DNA of 44,001 bases from the NCBI RefSeq assembly GCF_017353455.1, contig NZ_JAFMPZ010000066.1:1-44001 (forward strand), given 5' to 3'. A program made the position numbers and the translations under genes. The notes under the pieces are model-generated. The model saw nothing but the letters and a program-made list of their open reading frames with translations. It did no database searches and had not been told where the DNA came from. Shown in pieces: positions 16,075-24,595 of the stretch. This DNA comes from Streptomyces laculatispora (GTDB taxonomy: Bacteria > Actinomycetota > Actinomycetes > Streptomycetales > Streptomycetaceae). How positions within the stretch are numbered: position 1 is the first letter of the stretch; each line of letters opens with the position of its first letter.

Positions 16075-18147
16075 TCAGACCGGCGCGCCGGCCGGGGCCG
16101 CCGGGGACAGCTCCTGCGCGAGGTCCTCCGCCAGCAGCCGCTTGGCGATGACGTCGACCGCGGCGCGCAGGCGCGCGTCGTCCGGGCGCTCGCCGTCCTG
16201 GCCCAGCTGTTCGTTGAGCCACGTCGCCCAGGCGTTCGTGATGGTCGCTGCCTCCCTGCTCCCGGCCTCGGTGTGCGCGAACAGGTGACCGTCCCCGGTG
16301 AGATAGCCCTCCTCGATCATCCGGTCGAAGGCGGGCACCAGTACCTCCGGCGGAATCCGGTGCCGGGCGGCGATCAGCCGGAGCCCCGCGTGGCCGACCA
16401 TCCGGGTGAACAGCTCGACCTGCATCACCGCCCAGGCCCCCGCCATATCGAGCCGGGTGTCCGATTCGGCGATGATCCGCCGGGCCGTGTCCGGGTCGAC
16501 CCGGCGCAGGACCTTGGCCACCGAGAACTCGAGCAGCCGGGCCGAGTCCCCGGCGCTCGGTGAGGCGAAGCCCTCGCCCATGTCGGTCGAGCCGGCCCGC
16601 ACCGTGTCGCGCAGCTTCACCTCCTTCAGGAACAGCGCCACGACGAATCCGACCAGCGCGACCGGCACGGTCCACAGGAACACCGTGTGCAGGGTGTCGG
16701 CGTACGCCTGGGCCAGCGGCGCCGACTGCGCGCCGGGCAGCGAGTGCAGGCCCTCCGGGCTCTGCGACGCCTTCGCCAGCACCGCCGGGTTCCCGCCCGC
16801 CCGCGTCGCCGCCGCGATGCCGTCCTTGAGATTGGGGCCGAGAGCGTTGGCGTAGATGGTCCCGAACACCGCGGTGCCGAACGCGCTGCCGAGCGTCCGG
16901 AAGAACGTCACGCCCGAGGTCGCCGTGCCCAGGTCCGCGTAGTCGACGGTGTTCTGCACGGCGATCGTCAGCACCTGCATGGACAGGCCGATGCCGAGCC
17001 CGAGCACCAGCATGTACAGCGACTCCAGCCACACCCCGCTGTGCGGGCCCATCCGGGAGAGCAGGTACAGACCGACCGCCATGACCAGCGAGCCCACGAT
17101 GGGGAAGATCCGGTAGCGGCCGGTCTTGCTGACCACATTGCCGCTGAAGATCGACGCGACCAGCAGGCCGAGGACCATCGGCAGCGTCCGGACGCCCGAA
17201 AGGGTCGCCGAGTTCCCGTCCACGTACTGCAGATACGTCGGCAGGAAGATCATCGCGCCGAGCATCGCGAATCCCACGATGAAGCTGAGGATCGAGCAGA
17301 CCGTGAAGACCGGGTTCCCGAACAGCCGCATCGGCAGCATCGGTTCCTTCGCCCGGAACTCGACGAAGCAGAACATCGCGAGCGCGGCCAGCCCGAGGGC
17401 GAACAGGCCGATGATGACGGGCGATCCCCAGGCGTACTGGTTGCCGCCCCAGCTCGTCGCCAGGATCAGCGAGCTCGCCCCGACCGTGACCATCGCGATG
17501 CCCAGGTAGTCGATGACCGGGCGTCCCACTGCCTTGACGGACGGAATGGTGCGGGCCGCGGCGATGACCACCACGATCGCGATCGGCACATTGACGTAGA
17601 ACGCCCAGCGCCAGGTCAGATGGTCGGTGAAGAGTCCGCCCAGCAAGGGGCCGATGACGGTGGAGATGCCGAACACCGCGCCGATCGCACCCTGGTACTT
17701 GCCGCGGTCGCGCAGCGGGATCACATCGGCGATCAGCGCCATCGAGGTGACCATCAGCCCGCCCGCGCCGATGCCCTGGAGACCGCGCCACACGATCAGC
17801 AGCGTCATGTTCGTCGCGAGGCCGCAGAGGAACGAACCGGTGATGAAGATGATCGCCGAGAGCTGGAAGACGATCTTCCGGCCGAACAGGTCGCCGAACT
17901 TCCCGACCAGGACCGTCGCCACCGTCTCCGCGAGCAGGTACGCCGTGACCACCCACGACATATGGGCGGCGCCCCCCAGGTCCGAGACGATCGTGGGCAG
18001 TGCCGTACCCACGATCGTCTGGTCCAGCGCGGCCAGCAGAATGCCCAGCACGATCGTGGCGAAGACGATGTTGCGGCGGCGCGGATCGAGCAGCGGCGGT
18101 GCGGCGGCACTCTGCCCGGCGGGGACGGTCTCGCTGGCAGTGGTCAC
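16075..18147 (-). CDS. DHA2-family drug:proton antiporter with extra C-terminal domain
   Basis: Inner-membrane MFS exporter of 690 residues, related to EmrB/QacA and probably with 14 helices. Motif A-like [12 protein letters not shown] and motif C-like [10 protein letters not shown] are present, and the N-terminus starts [23 protein letters not shown]. After the last helix (about residue 500) comes a soluble stretch of about 165 residues. Its core ([49 protein letters not shown], written here only to mark the region near 590-640) resembles a MarR-like winged helix. The start is ATG 18147. Likely role: efflux of toxic small molecules. Whether the tail senses substrate or binds DNA is unknown. 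A downstream position relative to the ATP-grasp gene is compatible with a shared transcript. Confidence 0.9.
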   Translation of the reverse strand: MTTASETVPAGQSAAAPPLLDPRRRNIVFATIVLGILLAALDQTIVGTALPTIVSDLGGAAHMSWVVTAYLLAETVATVLVGKFGDLFGRKIVFQLSAIIFITGSFLCGLATNMTLLIVWRGLQGIGAGGLMVTSMALIADVIPLRDRGKYQGAIGAVFGISTVIGPLLGGLFTDHLTWRWAFYVNVPIAIVVVIAAARTIPSVKAVGRPVIDYLGIAMVTVGASSLILATSWGGNQYAWGSPVIIGLFALGLAALAMFCFVEFRAKEPMLPMRLFGNPVFTVCSILSFIVGFAMLGAMIFLPTYLQYVDGNSATLSGVRTLPMVLGLLVASIFSGNVVSKTGRYRIFPIVGSLVMAVGLYLLSRMGPHSGVWLESLYMLVLGLGIGLSMQVLTIAVQNTVDYADLGTATSGVTFFRTLGSAFGTAVFGTIYANALGPNLKDGIAAATRAGGNPAVLAKASQSPEGLHSLPGAQSAPLAQAYADTLHTVFLWTVPVALVGFVVALFLKEVKLRDTVRAGSTDMGEGFASPSAGDSARLLEFSVAKVLRRVDPDTARRIIAESDTRLDMAGAWAVMQVELFTRMVGHAGLRLIAARHRIPPEVLVPAFDRMIEEGYLTGDGHLFAHTEAGSREAATITNAWATWLNEQLGQDGERPDDARLRAAVDVIAKRLLAEDLAQELSPAAPAGAPV

Positions 18148-18202
18148 GCTTGCACCCTCACACCGCGCCGTGCCACCCGCATGCGGTGGAGGGCCGGACG
18201 TG

Positions 18203-19042
18203 TCAGGCCGGCAGATCCCGCAGTGACGCCTTCATCCGGGTCACGAACGCCTCCCGCACCGGTTCTGCCACCCGGTCCAGCGAGAGGTACGGATTGAGGT
18301 CCTCCAGCTCGACGAGCAGCAGTTCGCCGTCAGCCGTCCGGCACGCGTCGACCCGCTGGATGCCGTGGTCGAGGGTGTTCCACTCCACGAAGGACCGGGC
18401 GAACTCCAGATCCGCCGCACTCGCCCCGTACGGCTCCAGCACCCACCGCCGCTCCGGGTGCGGCGCGTGCAGCGCGTACTGGAAGTCGTGGTCGACGAAG
18501 TAGAAGGACACCTCGTAGCGGAAGTCGATCCGCGGCTGGATCAGCTGGGTCCCGTCCGTCTCGCTGGACAGCTCGGCGGACAGCTCGGGGGTCCGCACGA
18601 AACGCAGCCCCACCGAGTCCGCGCCCAGCTTCGGCTTGATCACATAGCCGTCGGCCCGGGGCAGCAGCCCCAGGTCCGCCACCCGGTCCACGGTGGGGAT
18701 CACCGGGTACCCGGCGCGGCTCAGGTCGACCAGGTACTGCTTGCCGGCCATGTCACCCCGGCCGGTCAGCGGGTTGTAGACCCGTGCGTCCAGTTCCCGG
18801 GCCCGTGCGCAGAAGGCGTCGTACGCCTCCTGGTAGTGCAGCACCGGGCCGCTGTTGCGTATGACGGCCATGTCGAAGCCGTCCAGCAGGGCGGCGGCGT
18901 CGCGCGGGTGGCAGAGTGCCGTGTCGAAGTCCTCGCGCAGCCGTGAGGTCAGGAAGATGTCCTCGGCGCAGTAGCGGCGCCCGCGGGCCTCGTAGGCGAG
19001 GTCGGTGACGAAGAGGACGGACGGGCGCGAGCCGGCGGCCAT
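18203..19042 (-). CDS. ATP-grasp-like protein
   Basis: Cytoplasmic protein of 279 residues with the layout of an ATP-grasp ligase. A Rossmann-like N-terminus ([21 protein letters not shown]) is followed by the ATP-binding Lys and glycine turn in [16 protein letters not shown], then EVSFYFVD and the metal-binding [13 protein letters not shown]. It resembles the RimK/glutathione-synthetase group, which joins a carboxylate to an amine using ATP. The start is ATG 19042, preceded by GGGGGA. It diverges from a cytochrome P450 across 80 bases. A joint role in making or modifying a small metabolite is possible but rests only on adjacency. Confidence 0.72.
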   Translation of the reverse strand: MAAGSRPSVLFVTDLAYEARGRRYCAEDIFLTSRLREDFDTALCHPRDAAALLDGFDMAVIRNSGPVLHYQEAYDAFCARARELDARVYNPLTGRGDMAGKQYLVDLSRAGYPVIPTVDRVADLGLLPRADGYVIKPKLGADSVGLRFVRTPELSAELSSETDGTQLIQPRIDFRYEVSFYFVDHDFQYALHAPHPERRWVLEPYGASAADLEFARSFVEWNTLDHGIQRVDACRTADGELLLVELEDLNPYLSLDRVAEPVREAFVTRMKASLRDLPA

Positions 19043-19122
19043 GGTGTTCCCCCAAGGGGTGTATGAGCGGACGGGTGGTCAATAACCTGGGCGGCGTTGC
19101 CCGTCAACGACCCTGGAGCGTC

Positions 19123-20376
19123 ATGACGTCTGCCCCGCAAGAGTCGCTCGCCTCGCAAGAGCCGCCCGCGCCCGACATTCTCTCGTCCGCCTTCGCCGCA
19201 GATCCCTACGGGGCCTACCGGACCATGCGCGAGAGCGCCCCGTTGATCAGGCACGAGGCCACGAACAGCTACATCGTCTCCCGCTACGAGGACGTCGAAC
19301 GGGTCTTCAAGGACAAGGCGGGGGAATTCACCACCGACAACTACGACTGGCAGATCGAACCCGTTCACGGCAGGACCATCCTCCAGCTCAGCGGCCGTGA
19401 GCACGCCGTGCGCCGGGCCCTGGTCGCCCCGGCCTTCCGGGGCACCGACCTCCAGGAGAAGTTCCTCCCGGTCATCGAGCGCAACTCCCGCGAGCTGGTC
19501 GACACCTTCCGGCACACCGGCACGGCCGATCTCGTCGACGCGTTCGCGACCCGCCTCCCCGTCCTGGTCATCGCGGACATGCTCGGCCTGGACAAGGCGG
19601 ACCACGACCGTTTCCACGGCTGGTACACCACCGTCATCGCCTTCCTCGGCAACCTCGCGGGCGACCCGGAGGTGGCGGCGGCCGGCGAGCGGACCCGGCA
19701 GGAATTCGCCGCGTACATGATCCCGGTCATCCAGCAGCGCCGGGCCGCACCCGGCGACGATCTGCTCTCCGCCCTCTGCGCGGCCGAGGTCGACGGCGTA
19801 CGGATGAGTGACGAGGACATCAAGGCCTTCTGCAGCCTGCTGCTGGCCGCGGGCGGCGAGACCACCGACAAGGCCATCGCCTCGATCTTCGCCAACCTGC
19901 TGACCCACCCCGAGCAGCTCGCGGCCGTACGGGAGGACCGCGGCCTCATCGACCGGGCCTTCGCCGAGACGCTGCGCTTCACCCCGCCGGTGCACATGAT
20001 CATGCGCCAGACCGCCACCGAGGTGGAGCTCGGCGGCGGCCGGGTGCCCGCGGGGTCGACCGTCACCTGCCTGATCGGCTCGGCCAACCGGGACGCGTCC
20101 CGGTACCGCGATCCGGACCGGTTCGACATCTTCCGCACGGACCTGACGAGCACCACGGCGTTCTCCGCGGCGGCCGATCATCTGGCGTTCGCCCTGGGCA
20201 GGCACTTCTGTGTCGGCGCGCTGCTGGCCAGGGCCGAGGTGGAGACCGGGGTGAACCAGTTGCTGGACGCGATGCCCGACGTGCGGCTCGCGGACGGATT
20301 CACCCCGTCCGAGCAGGGCGTCTTCACCCGGGGGCCGCGGTCGCTGCCGGTGCGGTTCACCCCGGTCGCGGGCTGA
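19123..20376 (+). CDS. Cytochrome P450
   Basis: Heme monooxygenase of 417 residues, soluble and of normal bacterial length. Key motifs are the I-helix AGGETT (residues 243-248, with Glu in place of the usual Asp), the K-helix ExxR (Glu282, Arg285) and the heme loop FALGRHFCVG with ligand Cys363. The start ATG 19123 follows GGAG; an in-frame GTG/ATG region upstream is less well supported. It needs ferredoxin and a reductase encoded elsewhere. The substrate is unknown. Proximity to SCP2, acyl-CoA dehydrogenase and mce genes makes a lipid or steroid substrate worth considering, but that is conjecture. Confidence 0.93.
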   Translation: MTSAPQESLASQEPPAPDILSSAFAADPYGAYRTMRESAPLIRHEATNSYIVSRYEDVERVFKDKAGEFTTDNYDWQIEPVHGRTILQLSGREHAVRRALVAPAFRGTDLQEKFLPVIERNSRELVDTFRHTGTADLVDAFATRLPVLVIADMLGLDKADHDRFHGWYTTVIAFLGNLAGDPEVAAAGERTRQEFAAYMIPVIQQRRAAPGDDLLSALCAAEVDGVRMSDEDIKAFCSLLLAAGGETTDKAIASIFANLLTHPEQLAAVREDRGLIDRAFAETLRFTPPVHMIMRQTATEVELGGGRVPAGSTVTCLIGSANRDASRYRDPDRFDIFRTDLTSTTAFSAAADHLAFALGRHFCVGALLARAEVETGVNQLLDAMPDVRLADGFTPSEQGVFTRGPRSLPVRFTPVAG

Positions 20377-20380
20377 ACCG

Positions 20381-20412
20381 GGGCGGCGGCACGGATCGCC
20401 GGGCCGCCGCCC
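20381..20412 (+). terminator. Intrinsic terminator after the P450 gene
   Basis: GGGCGGCGGC and its exact complement GCCGCCGCCC form a ten-pair stem with a 12-base loop, starting five bases after the P450 stop. It lies between convergent genes and may act on both. Confidence 0.7.
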
Positions 20413-20499
20413 GACGGGGAGGCCGGCCGATACGGGTGCGGATGTCGTCCGTGGACCCGTGGCGCACGGACGGCGTCCGTACGGGCGCCCCGCACCGGC

Positions 20500-21714
20500 T
20501 CAGCGGATGTGGCGCCCCGAGATCGCCCGCGCGATGACCAGGCGCTGGATCTCGCTGGTCCCCTCGAGGATCGTGTAGATCTTGGCGTCGCGGTACATCC
20601 GCTCGACCGGATGCTCCCGGCTGTACCCGGCGCCGCCGAGGATCTGCACGGCCTTCTCCGTTGCGGACACGGCGAGTTCACCGGCGCGCAGCTTGGACAT
20701 GGAACCCTGCCCCGCGTCGAAGGTCCGGTCGTTGCGGGCCATCCAGGCGGCCTGCCAGATCAGCAGCCGCACGGACTCGATCTCGGTACGGATGTCGGCC
20801 AGCGCGAAGGCGATCGACTGGTTCTCGATGATGGGACGGCCGAACGCCTCGCGCTGTCCGGCGTACTCCAGCGCGTACTCGTACGCCGCGCGCGCGATGC
20901 CCAGCGCCTGGGCGCCGACGGTGGGGCGGCTGACCTCGAAGGTCGCCATCGCCGCCTGCCCCTTGGCGTTGCCGCCCTCGCGGGCGCGGGCGAGCCGGGC
21001 GTCCAGCTTCTCCTTTCCGCCGAGCAGACAGTGCCCCGGGACCCGGACGTCGTCCAGAAAGACGTCCGCTGTGTGCGAGGCGCGCAGGCCGAGCTTCTTG
21101 ATGGTGCGGCCCGCCTCCAGGCCCTTCGTGGCGGGCGGCACGATGAACGCGGCCTGCCCGCGGGCGCCGAGCGCCGGGTCGACCGAGGCGACGACCACAT
21201 GGATCCCGGCGATCCCGCCGTTGGTGATCCACGCCTTCTGGCCGGAGAGCACCCACTCGTCCGCGGCCTCGTCGTAACGGGCCTTCGTGGCCATGGCGGA
21301 GACATCCGAACCGGCCTGTGGTTCGGAGACGCAGAACGCCGCCACCTTGGGGTCGTCCTCGTCGCCATAGCACTGCGGAACCCACTCGGCGAGCTGGTCC
21401 GGTGTGCCGGAGGCGAAGATCCCGGCCACGGCGAGGGAGGTGCCGAAGAGTGCCATGCCGATTCCGGCATCGCCCCAGAACAGTTCCTCGTTGGCTATCT
21501 GGAGGGAGAGCCCTGTGGGGTCGCCGTACATGTCGGCCAGCGACTCGAACCCGTACAGGCCGATCCGGGCCGCTTCCTGGATGACCGGCCAGGGGGTCTC
21601 CTCGCGGGCGTCCCATTCGGCGGCTGCCGGGCGCACCACCTGGGCGGCGAAGCCGTGCACCCAGTTGCGGAGGTCCTGCTGCTCCTCGGTGAGGGCGAGG
21701 GAGAAGTAGCTCAT
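20500..21714 (-). CDS. Acyl-CoA dehydrogenase
   Basis: FAD-dependent enzyme of 404 residues that would introduce an alpha,beta double bond into an acyl-CoA. The FAD/substrate region CVSEPQAGSDVSAMATKA, WITNGGIAGIHVV and the C-terminal AKIYTILEGTSEIQRLVIAR carry the conserved features, including the catalytic Glu in LEGTSE. Start ATG 21714 lies four bases after the end of the SCP2 gene, so the two form an operon. The chain length of its substrate cannot be told. In steroid-degrading actinobacteria such enzymes act in side-chain or ring oxidation, but the sequence does not prove that here. Confidence 0.92.
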   Translation of the reverse strand: MSYFSLALTEEQQDLRNWVHGFAAQVVRPAAAEWDAREETPWPVIQEAARIGLYGFESLADMYGDPTGLSLQIANEELFWGDAGIGMALFGTSLAVAGIFASGTPDQLAEWVPQCYGDEDDPKVAAFCVSEPQAGSDVSAMATKARYDEAADEWVLSGQKAWITNGGIAGIHVVVASVDPALGARGQAAFIVPPATKGLEAGRTIKKLGLRASHTADVFLDDVRVPGHCLLGGKEKLDARLARAREGGNAKGQAAMATFEVSRPTVGAQALGIARAAYEYALEYAGQREAFGRPIIENQSIAFALADIRTEIESVRLLIWQAAWMARNDRTFDAGQGSMSKLRAGELAVSATEKAVQILGGAGYSREHPVERMYRDAKIYTILEGTSEIQRLVIARAISGRHIR

Positions 21715-21718
21715 CGGC

Positions 21719-22192
21719 TCAGGCCTTCGGGATGTCGAAGTACCGGGTGAGGCCCGAGGCGAGGCCGACGTCGCCGGCCACCTTCAGCTTGCGCATCATG
21801 AACATCGTGACGGGATTGCCGTTGCCGGAGACCAGTTTGAGGAACTCGGCGTCCCCCATCACCAGGGTCGTGCGCGGTTCGGCCTCGGAGCGGCCCTCGC
21901 TGACGGTGCAGCTGCCGTCCGCGATCGAGGTCTCGAAAACCGCGTCGGTGTCCCCGGTGATCTTCCAGCGGATCAGCGCGTTGAGCTGTCCCGCGGCGTC
22001 CGGGCGGAACTGCTGCCTCATCCGGCCGAAGACCTCACCGAGCACCCGGGTGCGCAGTTCACCGTGCATGACCTCGCCGAGCTGCTTGGCGGACAGACCC
22101 TTCACGATCCGGGCGAACTCCGGCGGGGAGACGGCCGCGAAGTCGAGTGCGGCCAGTTCACCGGTGAGGTTGCCGCTGCTGTTGTCGGCCAC
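21719..22192 (-). CDS. SCP2 sterol-transfer-domain protein
   Basis: Protein of 157 residues with an SCP2-like lipid-binding fold, seen in ALIRWKITGDTDAVFETSIADGSCTV and the C-terminal LKLVSGNGNPVTMFMMRKLKVAGDVGLASGLTRYFD. Such domains bind lipids or acyl-CoAs in the cytoplasm. The start is GTG 22192, and its ribosome-binding site (AAGGAA) lies at the edge of an inverted-repeat box, so regulator binding would probably block expression. It heads the operon with the acyl-CoA dehydrogenase. Confidence 0.88.
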   Translation of the reverse strand: MADNSSGNLTGELAALDFAAVSPPEFARIVKGLSAKQLGEVMHGELRTRVLGEVFGRMRQQFRPDAAGQLNALIRWKITGDTDAVFETSIADGSCTVSEGRSEAEPRTTLVMGDAEFLKLVSGNGNPVTMFMMRKLKVAGDVGLASGLTRYFDIPKA

Positions 22193-22201
22193 GCCAGTTC
22201 C

Positions 22202-22231
22202 TTACTCTGGAGTAAACTTACTTTTGAGTAA
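22202..22231. promoter_or_regulatory. Two tandem TTACT-N4-AGTAA operator boxes
   Basis: TTACTCTGGAGTAA (22202-22215) and TTACTTTTGAGTAA (22218-22231) are nearly perfect palindromes placed 16 bases apart. They end ten bases upstream of the SCP2 start codon and overlap the leader next to its ribosome-binding site. Layout and size fit a TetR-type repressor; no such regulator is encoded in this window. Confidence 0.7.
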
Positions 22232-22291
22232 GGTAAGCGCCGGTCCGCCCCACCGCAAGGCGGGGCCGGGCGCCGGTGCGCCGCGGGGGAG

Positions 22292-22555
22292 TCACCAGGA
22301 GCTGCCGGGGCGCACCGTCAGCAGGGGGTGATGGGCGGCCAGGAGCTTATTGGCGCGGGCCAGTTCCGACAGGGCGTGCTCACGGTCGGCCTGGTCCTCG
22401 ATGCCGAGCCGTGGACCGCGGAACCTGCGGACCTCGCGCGCGGCGCACTCGGCGTCGAACTCCGCCTCCAGGATGTGCGGCGGGATGCAGGACCCGATCA
22501 GTGCGGCGACCCGGTCCGGGATCGGCACGGGGACGAGCAGGTGCGAGGCGGTCAT
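22292..22555 (-). CDS. Small conserved-looking protein, unknown
   Basis: Predicted 87-residue protein, acidic and Ala/Arg-rich, with a hydrophobic N-terminal stretch (HLLVPVPIPDRVAALIGSCIPP) too short and proline-rich for a membrane helix, then a charged helical part (EAEFDAECAAREVRRF, DREHALSELARANKLLAAHHP). The start is the ATG at 22555, with GAGAGGG about eight bases before it; an in-frame ATG at 22627 has no such site. I do not recognise the family. Its upstream region carries a third TTAC...GTAA box, as in front of the SCP2 gene, suggesting common regulation. Confidence 0.6.
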   Translation of the reverse strand: MTASHLLVPVPIPDRVAALIGSCIPPHILEAEFDAECAAREVRRFRGPRLGIEDQADREHALSELARANKLLAAHHPLLTVRPGSSW

Positions 22556-22707
22556 GGGGGTTCCCTCTCGAATGGTGGCCAGGAGGTCGTGCGGTACGGC
22601 CGCCGGGCGGGCGGCCGACTCCTCCATGTGTACGGGACGCAGTTCCGGGTTTCTCGTTGAGAACGTCTCCGTGTGGCAACCGTTTGGGAGTGACCGGGTA
22701 TTTCGCC

Positions 22708-22721
22708 TTACCCATAAGTAA
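22708..22721. promoter_or_regulatory. Third TTAC...AGTAA box
   Basis: TTACCCATAAGTAA matches the outer bases of the two boxes in front of the SCP2 gene. It lies 153 bases upstream of the small-protein start and just beyond the pucR 3' end, where the promoter of the small gene would be. Confidence 0.5.
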
Positions 22722-22773
22722 GTTGACTCGACGCGAGGGCCGTGATCCGGCCGGAAACCGTTCTGCGGGACTA

Positions 22774-23988
22774 CTACAGGGCGGATTCCTGACTCCGGGC
22801 CTGCAGTTGCAGCGCCCGCAGTACCGCCTCGGTGGAGAACCTGCTCTCGGGGTCGACCAGTTGCTCGCCGAAGATGGACTCCAGGTTGCGCATGCGGTAG
22901 CGGACGGTCTGCGGGTGCACATCCAGGAGTTCGCCCATGTGGGCCGCGGTGCCGCGGGTGTCGAGCCAGATGCGCAGTGTCTCCACCAGCCGCTCCCGGC
23001 GGGTGGCGCTGATCGCGGCGATGGGCGCGAGTTCGCGCTGGGCGAGCTGGTCCAGGAGGACCGGGTCGGACAGCAGCCACAGCGTGATCAGGTGGTCCTC
23101 GCAGAGGACGAACGGCGCGTCGTCGATGACGCCCGTGTCGACGAGTTCGAGGATCCTCCTGGCCCAGCGGATCGAGTCCGAGGCCAGAGCGGTGGGGACG
23201 GTCAGCCCGATCGCGGCGCGGGTGCCGAGGAGCGACTGGTCGAGCATGGATCTTCGCGCGTCGTCGAGGGGCCCCGGGATCAGTAAGTGCGGCTGGGGAT
23301 CGCTGAGATCGGCCAGTACGTCTCGGTCGGCGCTGACCCGGTCGAGCCCGGCGGGGGCGCGCACCGCGACGAGGGTGACCTCCTTGGGCAGTGTCCACCC
23401 GGTCTGCTCGCACAGCTCGGCGATGGCGGAACGGGGGACGGGGCGCCCGGCCAGGATCAGGTGCAGCAGACGCCGGCGCATGGCCTCGCCCTGTTCGCCG
23501 CTCTGGGACTGCACCTCCAGGAACCCCTCGCGGGAGAGCGATTCGAGCTCGTCTATGTAGGTGAAGAGCGCGTCGGCGAAACTGAGCATCAGGGTCGGCG
23601 AGAAGTTGTAACTGCGGCCGACCTTCTTCGCCCGCCGCAGTGCGACGCGGGCCCCGAGCCGATAGGCGCCCTGAAGCGTTTCCATGGTGCGGCCTTCATA
23701 TGCCTCGAACCGTCCGAACCGGCGGCACATGTCGTCACGCAGTGATGTCGATGTGGACGGTTCGGCGACCAGGTCCACGAACGAGGAGAGGCTCTGTTCG
23801 ACGCCGACCCGGATGGCATGGCCATTGGGGCCGCTGAGAAGACGCGCGTATTCCGGATAGGCCCGGGTGACCTCGACGCCGATCTCCTTGATGAGACTCG
23901 GGAGTTCGGGCCGCATGATCGCGGCGAACTCCTGGGGAAGCGGTCCCAGCGGATCCCCCGTGTCCAATGGCGAAATGACTTTCGGCAT
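22774..23988 (-). CDS. PucR-family transcriptional regulator with a TTA codon
   Basis: Regulator of 404 residues. The C-terminal PucR helix-turn-helix is clear (TLRIWLDTRGTAAHMGELLDVHPQTVRYRMRNLE). The N-terminal half has a helical RsbRD-like region (SLIKEIGVEVTRAYPEYARLL, YEGRTMETLQGAYRLGARVALRRA). The start is ATG 23988 with GGGGA upstream; the frame remains open beyond it but loses coding character. Codon 235 is TTA (23284-23286), so full-length protein should require the bldA leucyl-tRNA and appear late in growth. It diverges from three secreted-protein genes and the mce operon, which it may control. Homologues near actinobacterial mce loci make this reasonable, but it is inference. Confidence 0.88.
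   Translation of the reverse strand: MPKVISPLDTGDPLGPLPQEFAAIMRPELPSLIKEIGVEVTRAYPEYARLLSGPNGHAIRVGVEQSLSSFVDLVAEPSTSTSLRDDMCRRFGRFEAYEGRTMETLQGAYRLGARVALRRAKKVGRSYNFSPTLMLSFADALFTYIDELESLSREGFLEVQSQSGEQGEAMRRRLLHLILAGRPVPRSAIAELCEQTGWTLPKEVTLVAVRAPAGLDRVSADRDVLADLSDPQPHLLIPGPLDDARRSMLDQSLLGTRAAIGLTVPTALASDSIRWARRILELVDTGVIDDAPFVLCEDHLITLWLLSDPVLLDQLAQRELAPIAAISATRRERLVETLRIWLDTRGTAAHMGELLDVHPQTVRYRMRNLESIFGEQLVDPESRFSTEAVLRALQLQARSQESAL
23284..23286 (-). promoter_or_regulatory. In-frame TTA (bldA-dependent) codon in pucR
   Basis: Codon 235 of the frame starting at 23988 is TTA, in the segment PHLLIPGP. It is the only TTA I found in this gene, and together with the transglycosylase codon one of only two in the whole window. 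Confidence 0.9.
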
Positions 23989-24349
23989 GACGTGTCCCCT
24001 TGCTCTCCGGCGCCCGGTGGGGGTGAGGCGGTGGGGGACCGCGCTCCCACGAACCGACAGGTGCGTATCAAGTCCGCGATGAAGATAGACCAAGTCAGCG
24101 GCCATGCGCACCACTTGTGCAAGATCGAAGTGCAAGGTGCACACACTTCCGCCCTGTTGCGGGGCTCCGGCGCAGGTGGGGTGGGAGTGGTCAATTTCGG
24201 ACAACAGTCGAGAGTGTGGCTGGTACCACCATGTACGGGCGTCGGCGAAGTCCGGACGACCGGCCGGACCGGGGCCGTCCTCCAGCCGGTTGAGCGGCGT
24301 CCGGTCCGGACGGCCGGCCCGGGCCGGGAAATTGCGCACCAAGTGACAA

Positions 24350-24378
24350 TTGATCTGAGCCGTTTAGTGACCTACGGA
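24350..24378 (+). promoter_or_regulatory. Candidate promoter for the first secreted protein
   Basis: TTGATC and TACGGA are separated by 17 bases. Transcription would begin near 24385 and leave a leader of about 210 nt starting with the hairpin at 24391-24416. The -10 element matches the TAnnnT consensus only partly. Confidence 0.35.
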
Positions 24379-24390
24379 TGACAAAAACAG

Positions 24391-24416
24391 CTGCTGGCGA
24401 GAATCTTCGCCAGCAG
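24391..24416 (+). other. Perfect 10-bp hairpin in the leader
   Basis: CTGCTGGCGA pairs exactly with TCGCCAGCAG across the loop GAATCT. There is no downstream T-tract and no gene ends nearby on this strand. It could be an operator, a 5'-end RNA stabiliser or an attenuator. Confidence 0.55.
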
Positions 24417-24595
24417 GATTGTGCTGGAAGTTTCTCGCAAGTAACGTCACGGCCTGTCACAGATTATATGTGGCCGAGAGTGTACGTCTCCCCTCGGAGA
24501 ATTGGTTCGTAGTCGTGCTTCCTGCCCCTTGGGCAGCTGTGGAGCACGTCCCCGCAAGCAGTGCCACCCGCATTGTCGAATCGGAGGAACTAACT

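Larger units (their letters stand above)
23989..24595. other. 607-bp divergent intergenic region between pucR and the first secreted gene
   Basis: I see no credible gene here. It holds a candidate promoter at 24350-24378, a perfect hairpin at 24391-24416, and GTGACA/TGTCAC half-sites at 24343-24348 and 24456-24461, the same half-site as in the mce upstream palindrome. Base composition is lower in GC towards 24330-24500, as expected for regulatory DNA. Confidence 0.6.

Noticed and set aside
15968-17956. Long frame overlapping the drug exporter (662 codons)
   Set aside because: Low-complexity Arg/Gly/Asp shadow; the 690-residue exporter explains the DNA.
18168-18191. CCACC...GGTGG inverted repeat between the ATP-grasp and exporter genes
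   Set aside because: Arms are imperfect and short; too weak to call a terminator.
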